From: Ciona intestinalis
Taxonomy: Eukaryota > Chordata > Ascidiacea > Phlebobranchia > Cionidae
Length of the DNA stretch: 64,000 nt
NCBI RefSeq assembly: GCF_000224145.3
Contig: NC_020175.2
Location: 2,393,278 to 2,457,277 of the forward strand
Direction of reading: 5' to 3'
The number at the start of each line of letters is the position of its first letter. The first letter of the stretch is position 1. Shown piece after piece: positions 24,366 to 35,459 of this stretch. The translations under genes were made by a program, and so were the position numbers. The notes under the pieces are model-generated. The model saw only the letters and a program-made list of their open reading frames with translations. It was not told the origin of the DNA and searched no databases.

Positions 24366-27300
24366 ATGGCCACAACATCAAGCGTTTTCAGAAAAGCGAG
24401 AACGAGCTCAAAAGTTGGAGCCAACTTTGATCAGGATGGCAACGAGAGAGAAGTGGAGACAAAGGAAGACGAAGAACAAGAAGTCAAGTTGAATGAAATC
24501 GTTGATCTTCTTGTCGCAGCGGGTTATTTTCGTGCGAGAATTAAGGGACTGTCTTCATTTGATAAAGTGGTCGGTGGAATGACGTGGTCTATTTCAAATT
24601 GCAGTTTTGATGTAGACGTAGATTTGCTATTCCAGGAGAACTCAACAATTGGGCAGAAAATTTCCCTGACTGAAAAAATTGTTAGTGTTTTACCAAAGAT
24701 GAACTGCCCGTATCAGATTGAGCCACATCAGATTCAAGGACAGGATTTTAAAAGTATTTTCCCGGTGATCCAATGGCTTGTGAAGAAAGTTATTGAGACA
24801 AGAGAAGAATCAGGCGATCATATTCGATCTTATAGTATCTCACAGTTTCAGAAGCATTACAAGACACCAGAAGATCTTGTGCTTGAAGAGAAAAAGGATC
24901 AAATGCTAGATGCAGTTCGAACACTGAGGAATGTGTATCGGCCTGTTAGGAAATACAAAATAAAAGATAAAAGTGCACTAGTTACAGAAGAAGCAATAAC
25001 ATCTGCTACATTACTGGAATATGGGCAGAGAAGGTTAACAAATTTTAGCCGAAGTTCAAATCGGAGAAAGAAATCGAAAGAAGATGGAGAAGAGGAAGAA
25101 GAAGATTTGAATCAAGTCCTCCATTCTGCTTTTACTAAAGTTAAGTCCGGTGAGGGGAAGAGCGAAGAATTACAAGAGGATGAAGAAGAGATGATCCAAA
25201 TTGCGCAAGAGAAGACTCTTCAAGATCTCATGGGAGATATGTCCGCAATGAGTGGAAAGGAAATTGAGGGAAAACTTGCAACCAGAATTATTGGGTCCAT
25301 TGTTGAGATGCAGTCTAGTGAAATACACGAGGTTTCGAATATGTTTAAGCAAAAAAATAAAGAAATGAGAAAAACTTTGGCTGTCAAAACTGTCACACCG
25401 AGGGATTTACATAAAACCAAGATGGAGGCACTTGAATCCCAACTTAAAGTGAAGCAAGACGAAATGAAGTTGGTCAAAAGAGAATTTCAAGAAATAAAAC
25501 AGAAAGAAGAAGAGGTGCAAAAGAAACTGGATGCTGCAGTTAGATACTAAAGCAATTATTGATGAAAAAATAGAGGAGGTAAAACATTTGGAAAAGAATG
25601 CAGATGAAGCTACTGTAGAAATGCTTAGGAGTCTGGTGATGATGAATGAGCAACTGAAAAGGCAAGAGGCGATGTTTAAAGCGCATTGTAAAGAGGAGGC
25701 CATGAATATGAAAGAAGAAATTAAACATTTGCAAGCCAGGTCCGAAGAAGTAGCATCAGTGGATGATGAAAATGAATCTGTCGTTATGATGCAGTTAAAA
25801 GGGGACCAGAATAAACTGGCCAAGATGAGATTGCTTCTGGCTTCCAAAAACCGGTTGGCTGCCACACTAGCAAGGAAGATTGATGAGGTTCCGACAAGGG
25901 CCGAACTGACTCAGTATCAGAAAAGATTTGTGGAGCTTTATGATCAAGTAAGTTTAGGAATTAAATATTTTTACTGTATTTATATATTATTTTTGCTGTA
26001 TCTGTGATTTTTATTTCAACCAATGGTATGCAAGATCTCAAAACATATTTGGTTTACCTAAATCAAATTGTTTTACAGTAAATATAATAGGTGCTTGAAT
26101 ATTGTCCTTTACAGTTTTTTTAAATTATAATATATAGGCAAGTGAGATAATTAAAGACTAAATTCACAAATTGTCATTTTCTCTTTGTTTTTTATTTACA
26201 ATATTTATCATACATTGATATCTAGAAAAGATTGTAGGATTTCTATGATTATATAAAATTTCATTTGAAATTTTGTATTGTTTTGTATTTAGAACTCTGC
26301 ATTTAGTATCAACCTCCATTTTCCCAACAACCTTCATTTTTAAGTTTTATTCTTCTAGATATCCCTGACTCACAAAGAGACAAAGCAATTCTATACAATG
26401 TACAACACACTGGAAGACTCGCGGAGGTATCTGGAGAAAGAAGTTGACTTGTTGGACTCGATTTACGACAATTTCTCAGCAGCCAAACAGTCACCAGACA
26501 ACATGCAGCAATATTTAAAGCAGTTTGAAAAAATCGTTGAAGGAGTAAAAGGGAATAAAATAAAGGTAAAAAATTGTGTATAAGGCAGTTATGTTGCTTA
26601 AATATATAAAAAAACACTTCTTTTAAAGTTGTGATGATCATGAATTTAACCAATTTACCCTTGCGCACCAAGGCCACCGCTTTAACCCATATCATGTGGG
26701 AAGGTACCCCACACTTTCTGGTAATGGTAAAGTTTGAAGCTTGATACTTCCATTGCTGAGTCGCATGTGTCTCAGCAAAATTCGCACCTCCATAAATAAA
26801 TAGTGCTAAAAATCGATCAATTTATCTAAATTAAAAATGTTTTTAATATAAATTGGTTTTGCCACCCCTCCAACAACTTTGGCCATGCCTGACTCCAGCA
26901 CCCATGTAGGTAAACAATAAGGGTTTTTTAACTCTCAACCCATCTCTGGTTCTCAAAACTGTTGGGCATGTTTATTGCGGTACTGGTGTGTAGTATTCAT
27001 GCTATCATATATCACGAAATATTTGATATCTATGTATCTTATCACGTGACCGCATCATAATTCATAACCACGTTATTAACTCGATAAGCTCAACTAACAA
27101 TATACCAAAACTAACTAAGAGTCTAAGTCTAGTTTTTAAATGTCAACTAGATAGTGGAACAACACTATATGGTGTAAACCAACATTATGCTTTTTTAAAC
27201 TCTAAAGTCTCAACTCTGGTTCAAAAACATAACACCAGCAACCCTTACAGGTCGAGAAGAAACGGCAAGAAGAAAAAATGAAACGAAACGTGCTCCACGA

Positions 27301-27409
27301 TCGGTACACGGAGCTGGTGGAGAAACATCGGGAATATGTGAAGACAATCCAAAGCTTTCAAGAAGAATGTCGGAAGAATGAGATTTTAAGGAGCAAATTA
27401 AACTCATAA
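24366..27409 (+). CDS. CCDC93: CCDC93, CCC (COMMD/CCDC22/CCDC93) complex subunit
   Basis: Strong match to vertebrate CCDC93 from residue 30 onward ([55 protein letters not shown]). Exons are 24366-25947, 26359-26565 and 27251-27409, about 640 aa against 631 in human. The N-terminal third is the calponin-homology-like NN-CH domain. The rest is coiled coil, including the conserved EVP-RAEL-QYQKRF-ELY segment and the terminal EEC-RKNE-L-SK. The CCC complex works with retriever and WASH on endosomes to recycle membrane cargo. The first exon is unusually long and its frame breaks at about 25515-25550. Dropping a 25-base GT...AG stretch (25515-25539), or one base, restores the frame and family alignment, so this is an assembly indel, an allele defect or an ultra-short intron. 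An MITE begins 7 bases after the stop. Confidence 0.93.
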
Positions 27410-27415
27410 AATGCA

Positions 27416-27602
27416 GTAGGGTGGGGGAAGATGGGACACCTTTACATTCTATCTTACTATCACATTATTTGTAGTAAATAAAAAACATTCAAAAAATTGA
27501 AAAAACGTATTCCTACGACTTCCATAGACCCTTGTTAAAAGTTTGTAAAATCTGATAAGGGTATTAATATGTGTTAAAGGTGTCCCATCTTACCCCACAG
27601 TA
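27416..27602. mobile_element. MITE with TIR gatgggacacct, inside the likely CCDC93 3' UTR
   Basis: The left end agggtgggggaagatggg and right end gtgtcccatcttaccccac are inverted copies, with TA at each border. It is about 185 bases long and starts a few bases downstream of the CCDC93 stop. Confidence 0.8.
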
Positions 27603-28094
27603 TAATTTTTATATTTTTTAGACTGATTTTCATCTGATTTGTTTTATGTGCAATATTTATCATGCTGTTCTAGTTTAAATACCTTAGAAGGGAATTCTCG
27701 ATTTTGAAGTATTTTATGTTAAAATCATATCAATAATATGCTTATTGACTGTTCTCAGCATACTATTTTTGGCATAGGTGCAAAATGACTACTGTCAATT
27801 CCAAAAATATTAAAAGTAAAAACCCTATTAAAGTTTCTTATTTTCTAATACTGATAAATTTGATAAAATTCATTGGCCCATGTATTGCTGTAACTCGCAT
27901 AATTCATTACACTTTTAATGCATTAATGAATTTAAACAAAGTGATATTATCAAAAAATAAAAAAGTCATATACTAAAAATGGGGTACAGCATGGAGACTT
28001 AATCTATCATTATGGGACCAGTTAAAAGTTGTGCAGTCTTCGGTTTTTTTCCTTCCTGTAAAAATATTTTTTAGCGACAGCAATTAGAAAAAAG

Positions 28095-31000
28095 CTAGCC
28101 AAATACCTTCTTAGTTTTTACAAGATGAAGCCCCATACGTGTGTAGCCGCTGAATACTTTCTCTGCACATTCATCACTGTGTATTTCAATCTCAGAAGCC
28201 CTATACATACAAAAGACTTATCCAGTGCTTAATGAAACATCAGTCTAATAACTCAATAAATATTTTAGTTCTAATTCTAAAGGCATGTTGGTGTCACGGA
28301 AATCTGGTTCCCATAAGCTACTGTGAATGCAAAACACGAAACATTTTTATTAAAAATCTGGTTAAGAACGAAGATAACTTGAATACCTATATACATGTTT
28401 TTGGATTTTTTTATTTAATGTGGAAATGCAGGTTTTGATGCTCATTTCTGGCTGTGGTTTCTGATCATACGTCTAAATCTTAAAAATTATAAAATATCTA
28501 ATGGGCACCAGATTTCTGCGACACCAATTTAATTGCAAATAAATTAACCTGCGATGTTAAAGATATCCAAATGGTAAGTTTAAAATGGCAAATGCATCGC
28601 AAAAGTGATTACATAATGATACCACAATATTAACATACTTGTACTTTTGTCCACATGTTGGGCACCGGGCAAGGAGAGTGTTTTCATATTCTGAACAGTT
28701 TAATCTTTTCTGATAGGGTTTGGGTTTTCTAAAATAGCAAAAGTCAGTGATTTTATACAATTAAATTACACATTCGGATATACCTAAATGGGCCTCATTT
28801 TCTACCATATAAAATATATATATGTGTTCTATATATTCTTACTCTTGAAGACGCTTTACAATTGTGTATGACAGAGAAATTTATCACTCAAAGTTTTTGT
28901 TTTTAGCCAGCAAAAGTAATTAGAAATTATTGCCCAACTGATATAACTGCTATCAATTTGTGTTATAAATGACAGTGCTGCTATAATGTGGCCGGCTGTA
29001 AAACCCCTTAACAAAAGCAATCATCCTAAAAGCTACATCGGTATTTGGTAAGCAGAAACATACTAAAACATTCCATTTTTTACAAATTGCATTTTCAAAC
29101 ATAACATACTGGCTATATTTGATCCAATTCTCTTGTTCTTGTTTACTTAAACTCGAGTTGTCTGAACAATCAACAACTGTGTTGCTTGTGGGGGTTGTAT
29201 GTGCAAGTACTTGGATGTCATTCGTGTCAACACTCCCACAAAGTGCGGCATGGTTCTCTATCTCAGAACCAGAAAACATGGCTGAAAAATATTGTTTTGT
29301 GGGTGCCGTAGCACAGTTGGCTAGCACGCCTGCCTGGAACCCAGAGGTAATGGATTTAAGGATCGTCATTGCTACCATTGTGGGCGTATGTGTCCTTGGG
29401 CAAAACACTTAACGGCAATTGCTCCAACCCAGTGGTCACTAATGGGTTATCCAAATTATCAGCCATACATAAAAAATAAAAAAAATCCACAAAAAATACT
29501 CATGACTGTCGAAATACAAAAGGAAATATTGTTTACACTTTTTTTTACATTCAGATAGAAACATTGCTAGTATAACATAAAAAATGACCTATTTTTTAAG
29601 GTTTTGAATAATGTAAAATGTGCTTGAGAAAAATGTAGCCAACACCCAATGCAAACAAGGTATAGCTATAGTTAAACACACAATAAGCAACACAATCAGT
29701 GGCGCAGCCAGAAAAAAAAGGGGGAGGGGGTTTTAATAAAAAAAATTACAAAATTTTTTTTAAAAAACAATTTTTTTGGGGTGGTTTAAAAAGGGGGGTC
29801 ACAACCCCTGAACCCCCCCCTGGCTGCGCCACTGAACACAATATCAACTTTGCATTTGGTTTTTTTTTTCATTTGTTTTTTTTTTATCGTTTTTTAATAT
29901 AGAAACATATACTTACATAGACAGATGGGGCATTGTACATTGTGTATATTAGATGAGGTTTGTCCTACACGTTTCACCTTAGCAGGAGATTCGTAACTTC
30001 CACTGTGGGATGTAGACCTGTTTTAAAAAAGTAGAATGATATGATGTATGTGTGCATGAATGAAATTTCTTGAATGAAAAACTTTAACCTTGCGTGGCTG
30101 GGAAACGACAGTCGTTAAACAAGGGGGCTGTGTTTCATACACCTCGTGCCAGCTTACGAGTTACCAAGTATGTTACTTTGTGGGTGATTATTTTATTTAT
30201 TTGTTATGTGTGGCTGTTAATTTGGACAACCCATTAGTGACCACTGGGTTGGAGCAATTGCCGCTAAGTAGGGTGTTATGGTACATTTAGCTATTTACAG
30301 AACAGCAGAGGTCAGTGCCATGTACATTGTACGTGTACGCATCATTTTTTTAAGTGATTTTTGACAGTGGCGAATCTAAGCATACACCACTTTGTCCCAT
30401 GACTGGCAGTTAGAACACTAAGATCGCAACCAAAGAATTTTGTTTGCGAAGATTTTGTCACTACTGTTGCTTGTATCCTGAAGAACACCCAAAAAAACAT
30501 GTGATAACTCCTATGCAAGCATGAGGTTTAAGAAAAACCACCTCTATTGTTATAGCTCTGCCTGCCACGAGAGGATATTAAGTGCTATTTATTAACTTTA
30601 ATATAAAATAAGGCATAAGCTAAAGGTAAAGCATGATTAAGGGAAAAAACACTTTGATCAGTAACTATAAGGAATATAAAAACATACGCTTCAGATGATT
30701 TTCTTTTATTTCTATTGTGGTCACGATTTTCCTGCATATTGTTTCCTTCATTCTTTTGTTCATTTTGCAACAAGAAAGAGAGATACTTTGCACCAACATC
30801 AGTAAAATATTTCCGCCCATCTTTATTTAGCGTGATCCCATTTCCAAATTCAAAATTTTGCCGCAGTTCTGTAAAATTTCAAATATTTCAATGTCATGTA
30901 CTGTATAAGGCTTGTGCAAATAATTGGTAAACTTCCTGTCTAAATTACAAGTGATTGTTTTGTTTTTGGTATATTAGTACATTCTTGTTGACACTTAACA

Positions 31001-34000
31001 TTAAGAACCCTAGTTTGCAAAGGTGTGATTTGTAATGTACTCGTTGGTAAAAACAAACACCAAATTTTATCCATCACAGACACTAGTCCATTCTACCTGA
31101 TCGGTCCTGTATGGAGACATGCCAGGATAGTTGAAATTTAGACCAGAGTTAGCCTATAAATTACCCCAACACTAGTCTAATATAATGGGGAAATGCTTTC
31201 ATTACTAGTTTTGCTATGATTTTCCTTACCTTTTACAGTTAATTCTTCCACATTAAACTGATTTGCATCCAGGTCAGTGAAAAAGCTTTTTATTGCCTTC
31301 TTTAACTTTTTGATCTGTTTCTGTGTGTAAGTTGTACTTGCTTCTTTAGAGGTTGCACTTGTAGTAGGCTGGTTATTTTTTATATCACTTTTTTCGCCCC
31401 TATGAACATGAGTTTCGTTTATTTTGGACGTTTGATTAGAGTCTTTATTGTGAGGTGAACTTAGAGAAATTTGTTCTAGTTTTTGTTGTTTCAGATTCTG
31501 GTAAGACTTTTGGTTGGCTTTTACTTGCACATGAGTGTTTTCAGAGATGTTCTGTTTTTCTTTTATGAGCTGCATCCTTTTCTGTGAAAAAATTTACTTA
31601 AAACAAGGTCAAAAATGTTCTCAATTTCTGATCATCCATAAAAACCCCCCCCCCCCCAAAAGATGAGCTAAAACATGCTACGGATGTAGTAATAATAATA
31701 TAATATTAACTTTTATTTCTCTTTTCGATTACAGTAGTAATGATTTAGAAATAGTTTAAAGAAAAAGACAGGATATAGCGACAAAACAACAGTTGCTAAA
31801 ACAAGCTAACAGTTAAAACATGTTTACATTTAAATGGAAGAAAATGAGCTTTTTCCCTACACCTAGCAGACAGACAAGCCATTTATGTTTAATTATTATT
31901 AAGTTAAACTTCTAATAGATACAAAAGAATATGTGGACATTACATCGATATACAGCAAAATGTGCTGCATTTTAAAAGCTAACAACTTGGCAAAACTGCA
32001 ACAAACCAGTCTTGCTGGTGACATCTTAGTAAACTCTTTTGTTCTCTTCTCTTTATGAACATCATTGCATGCAGTTGTATTTGACATAACCTTAACAAAA
32101 TTGAATATAATTGTATCATATTTCATTATTTAGTTAAACACGTTTTTTAAACTGGGGTAAATTTATCCCTTGGGGTAAATTCCTAGAATTTAGAGGGTAA
32201 ATAAACTACTAATAGAATTCCACATCAGTTCAANNNNNNNNNNNNNNNNNNNNNNNNNNNNNNNNNNNNNNNNNNNNNNNNNNNNNNNNNNNNNNNNNNN
32301 NNNNNNNNNNNNNNNNNNNNNNNNNNNNNNNNNNNNNNNNNNNNNNNNNNNNNNNNNNNNNNNNNNNNNNNNNNNNNNNNNNNNNNNNNNNNNNNNNNNN
32401 NNNNNNNNNNNNNNNNNNNNNNNNNNNNNNNNNNNNNNNNNNNNNNNNNNNNNNNNNNNNNNNNNNNNNNNNNNNNNNNNNNNNNNNNNNNNNNNNNNNN
32501 NNNNNNNNNNNNNNNNNNNNNNNNNNNNNNNNNNNNNNNNNNNNNNNNNNNNNNNNNNNNNNNNNNNNNNNNNNNNNNNNNNNNNNNNNNNNNNNNNNNN
32601 NNNNNNNNNNNNNNNNNNNNNNNNNNNNNNNNNNNNNNNNNNNNNNNNNNNNNNNNNNNNNNNNNNNNNNNNNNNNNNNNNNNNNNNNNNNNNNNNNNNN
32701 NNNNNNNNNNNNNNNNNNNNNNNNNNNNNNNNNNNNNNNNNNNNNNNNNNNNNNNNNNNNNNNNNNNNNNNNNNNNNNNNNNNNNNNNNNNNNNNNNNNN
32801 NNNNNNNNNNNNNNNNNNNNNNNNNNNNNNNNNNNNNNNNNNNNNNNNNNNNNNNNNNNNNNNNNNNNNNNNNNNNNNNNNNNNNNNNNNNNNNNNNNNN
32901 NNNNNNNNNNNNNNNNNNNNNNNNNNNNNNNNNNNNNNNNNNNNNNNNNNNNNNNNNNNNNNTGAGAACGGTATGTTGGCCAATTTGATTTTGATACCAG
33001 AACCTCTAAAGACGATACATTGAAGTAACCTGAAAATTAAACAGTTTCTAGAAGTTTATAAATTAACAGAACATAAAATATTTTGCAGCTTGATAATTTA
33101 CCTAAATTTAGGATCATTTACAATTTGTATACCAACTTTTATACAAAAAATCAAATTCAGTTTGGAAAATTTATCACACAATTTAAAAAACACACAAAAA
33201 AATAGGAATTCTTCATGTACATTGTATAACAGGTTGACAAACTATGTAGGATTACAAAGTAAGATCACAAATAAATGAATAACATAGAATATTATTTCAA
33301 TTAGATAAGTATTTAAACCAGTATAAAGGGTACATTCATTACCATTACTCATAGCTTAACTTAAGTAGGTGTAGCAACCACACTTATTTTGTTTCAATTA
33401 AACATAAATATGTTTTATCTGAAAACGTGTTTTACCAACTCTTTTTGTCGCTATATCCTGTCTTTTCCTTTAAAATATTTCTAAATCTTTGCTATTAAAA
33501 CCATAAAGAAAATAAAAATTGTTATTATAACATGGTACTCTAGTCATATAACTTATAAGTCACCATGCCATGCTGTTCCTACAGTGTTAAATCTATACTG
33601 GGGTTTTTATGTACTTTAGTTACAAACGTATTTTAGTTACGAGTTACAAACCAATATCCAAGAAATCGATTTGAGACAAAGATTCAAACTGCAGTTCCAC
33701 ATCAGCATCAACATTCTGATCCTTGCTGTTTGTCATCCATTTATTTCCATTGATTAGATTGGTAGCTAGATAAGTTGCATCCTAAAATGGTTTGGTTTTA
33801 CAAAACATATTTATGAATAAATTTAACTTGCTATAACCTTTGGCTAGAAAACGACAGTCGTTATTATAGTGTTAAAAAAAAATTTAAACTGTGTTTGGCT
33901 GTTATTATATTTATATGGTTTAAAATATTGTTTTAATTGATTAGTATAAAAAAAACCTGCCAAACTTGCACTTTACACTCTAAAGCGGAATGAAAATGCA

Positions 34001-34514
34001 TTGAAATCTAATGCATAAGAGCTATCCATCAAAAGAATTGTGCATAGCAATAAGTGAAATGTTATGCAGACATGTTCTATATCAGGGATGTGCAACCTTT
34101 ATTACAGAACGACCAGGTATAAATTACAACGCTGCTACCATGGTGGGTGGAATGCTGCTACTATAGTGGGCGTATGTGTCCTTGGGCAAGACACTTAACA
34201 GCAATTGCCCAAACCCAGTGGTCACTAATAGATTGTCCAAATTATCAGCCCCGTAAAAATCCCCTTAAAAAATTTACTGTAAACTAAGTGGTCACTAATG
34301 GGTTGTCCNNNNNNNNNNNNNNNNNNNNNNNNNNNNNNNNNNNNNNNNNNNNNNNNNNGTAAGTTACATTCATTACATTTGAAACCACGGGCTGTACATT
34401 TTGCCTGTGAGCTACAGGTTGCACCCCTTGTCTATACAGCTGTGTGGAGTTATTTATCCTCTTACTTACCTCTGATGACACTCCAATCACTTCTTTTATT
34501 TGAATTGGTGCCAT
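28095..34514 (-). CDS. XRCC1 N-terminal-domain protein (XNDC1-like) with two C-terminal UBZ4-type zinc fingers
   Basis: Exons in transcript order: 34514-34470, 33781-33652, 33029 into the gap, (missing exon or exons), 32090-31944, 31581-31230, 30868-30688, 30017-29917, 29281-29110, 28728-28639 and 28200-28095; every visible junction keeps phase. The start MAPIQIKEVIGVSSEDATYLA and the following QFESLSQIDFLDIG and SLEVLVSKSNW match the XRCC1/XNDC1 N-terminal beta-sandwich (MAPVKISHVVSFSSQD in mouse Xndc1). The domain ends with RLVCC...HILLYI (XRCC1 KIVCS...LSFVRF). A Lys/Ser-rich linker and a KELRQNFEFGNGI block follow. Near the C-terminus are two fingers of exact spacing C-x2-C-x11-H-x3-C (CPIC...H..C and CPTC...H..C), as in RAD18-type UBZ4 and the two RAP80 fingers. 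In XRCC1 this domain binds DNA polymerase beta; UBZ4 binds ubiquitin. A joint role in ubiquitin-guided break repair is inference. Confidence 0.72.
29310..29475 (+). repeat. tRNA-headed SINE copy
   Basis: It begins gtagcacagttggctagcac, an A-box-like start of a tRNA gene, followed by a weak B box and the body cttgggcaaaacacttaacgg, ggtcactaatgggttatcc. It lies in intron 7 of the XNDC1-like gene, + orientation. Confidence 0.85.
29697..29836. mobile_element. Foldback MITE, hAT-like ends (well-kept copy)
   Basis: The left end cagtggcgcagccag and right end ctggctgcgccactg are perfect inverted repeats of 15 bases, continuing into G-rich and C-rich arms. It is the second copy of the family seen at 7265. 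Confidence 0.85.
30085..30270 (-). repeat. tRNA-headed SINE copy (tail-to-body part)
   Basis: Reverse-oriented: ggctgggaaacgacagtcgtt, the acgagttacc phrase and ggacaacccattagtgacc are all present. The tRNA-like head is missing, so the copy is 5'-truncated. Confidence 0.85.
31690..31925 (-). repeat. ATT-tail dispersed repeat copy
   Basis: One of seven copies of a 150-230-base repeat. In its own orientation it runs from ttaaacataaatgg through ctaggtgtagcgaccac, gtgttttaac, ttgttttgtcgctatatcc and aataaagtta to a (TATT/ATT)n tail. This copy is reversed. Confidence 0.8.
32130..32233 (-). mobile_element. Fragment of the 9691-type hAT-like element
   Basis: The words ttaaactggggtaaattta and tttagagggtaaat, read on the - strand, match the repeated unit of the element at 9691-10182. 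It is cut off by the assembly gap. Confidence 0.6.
32234..32962. other. Assembly gap (729 N)
   Basis: The gap hides at least the rest of exon 3 and probably one more exon of the XNDC1-like gene, and the remainder of a transposon fragment on its left side. Confidence 0.95.
33355..33545 (+). repeat. ATT-tail dispersed repeat copy
   Basis: Forward copy: gtgtagcaaccacacttat, caattaaacataaatatg, tttgtcgctatatcctgtc, and a degraded tattataa tail. Confidence 0.8.
33828..33875 (-). repeat. SINE fragment
   Basis: Only the tail-proximal piece gctagaaaacgacagtcgtt is left. Confidence 0.55.
34135..34308 (+). repeat. tRNA-headed SINE, two partial copies ending at a gap
   Basis: Two successive pieces share ggtcactaatgggttgtcc-type words (34218 and 34290). 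The second runs into the 50-N gap. It lies in intron 1 of the XNDC1-like gene. Confidence 0.7.
34309..34358. other. Assembly gap (50 N, nominal size)
   Basis: The gap lies inside a SINE copy in intron 1 of the XNDC1-like gene. Confidence 0.95.
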
Positions 34515-34849
34515 TTACAATCGATTTGTTTTGTAACAATTTAAACAACTATTCCCTAACCAGGATTGCACTGTTAAAATTGAAAAGATATTATTATTAT
34601 TGCAAAAATATATTTTACATGATTTCAACTAGGTCTCTGTACATCATGTTGAAAGAGATTTAAAAATTAAAACTTTAGACTAAATTAACAAGTTAGTTAT
34701 TATATAAACACAAAATTATGAGCGTTTATAAAACATTACATATAAGTAAATAGAGAAAAAAATTAATTGTGGAATAACATGTTTTTTTAATATGGGTCTG
34801 GAAAAATATAAGTTATTGCATGATGTTCTCATCTGTCTATTTTTGCCAA

Positions 34850-35118
34850 GTGCTTGCCTTTAACCCAGGGGTAATGGGTTCAAGGCTTGCTGCTGCTATC
34901 ATTGTTGGCCCTTGGGCAAGACAGTTAACGGCAATTGCTACAACCCAGTGGTCATTAATGGGTTGTCCAAATTATCAGCCAAACATAAAAATCCCCTTAA
35001 AAAAATAATTAACCACAAAGTAACAAACATGGTAACTCATAAGCTGGAGCAAGGTGTATGAAACAGAACACCTGTGTTATAACAACTGTCAATTTTCGAT
35101 TAAGCGGAAAATAAAGGA
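34850..35118 (+). repeat. tRNA-headed SINE copy, nearly full length
   Basis: It has a B-box-like gggttcaaggc, the gcaagacagttaacgg body, ataactcataagctgg and a degraded tail up to gaagttacattc. Confidence 0.85.
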
Positions 35119-35459
35119 AGTTACATTCTAGTAGAGTAATCAAGTTAAAACTAGAATTAGAATTATCTTTTAACCAAATATTTTGGTTAAAAGAATGATA
35201 GTTAAAACAGGAGTAATAGAAAAATTATCAGTTGGTATAAAAACACCATTGAGAATACTTCATAATTGAGTTGGATATATTTTTTATGTGGTATTAAGTA
35301 AACAATGCAAAGCAATTATTAATTATAACGTTATTAGACACGGTTGGATCGCAGTAAAGTAAAAGTATTAAGTAATATAGCAAAAAGGGTATTAAAACAA
35401 ATTATATGATAATACATGATGTGACATTTTATGATTTTAACACACGTTATAAAAAAAAC

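Noticed and set aside
29119-29412. Plus-strand 97-codon frame
   Set aside because: It overlaps a true minus-strand exon with the first UBZ4 finger and then a SINE head.
32225-32983. Apparent 252-codon minus-strand frame
   Set aside because: It is almost entirely N and therefore an artefact of the gap.
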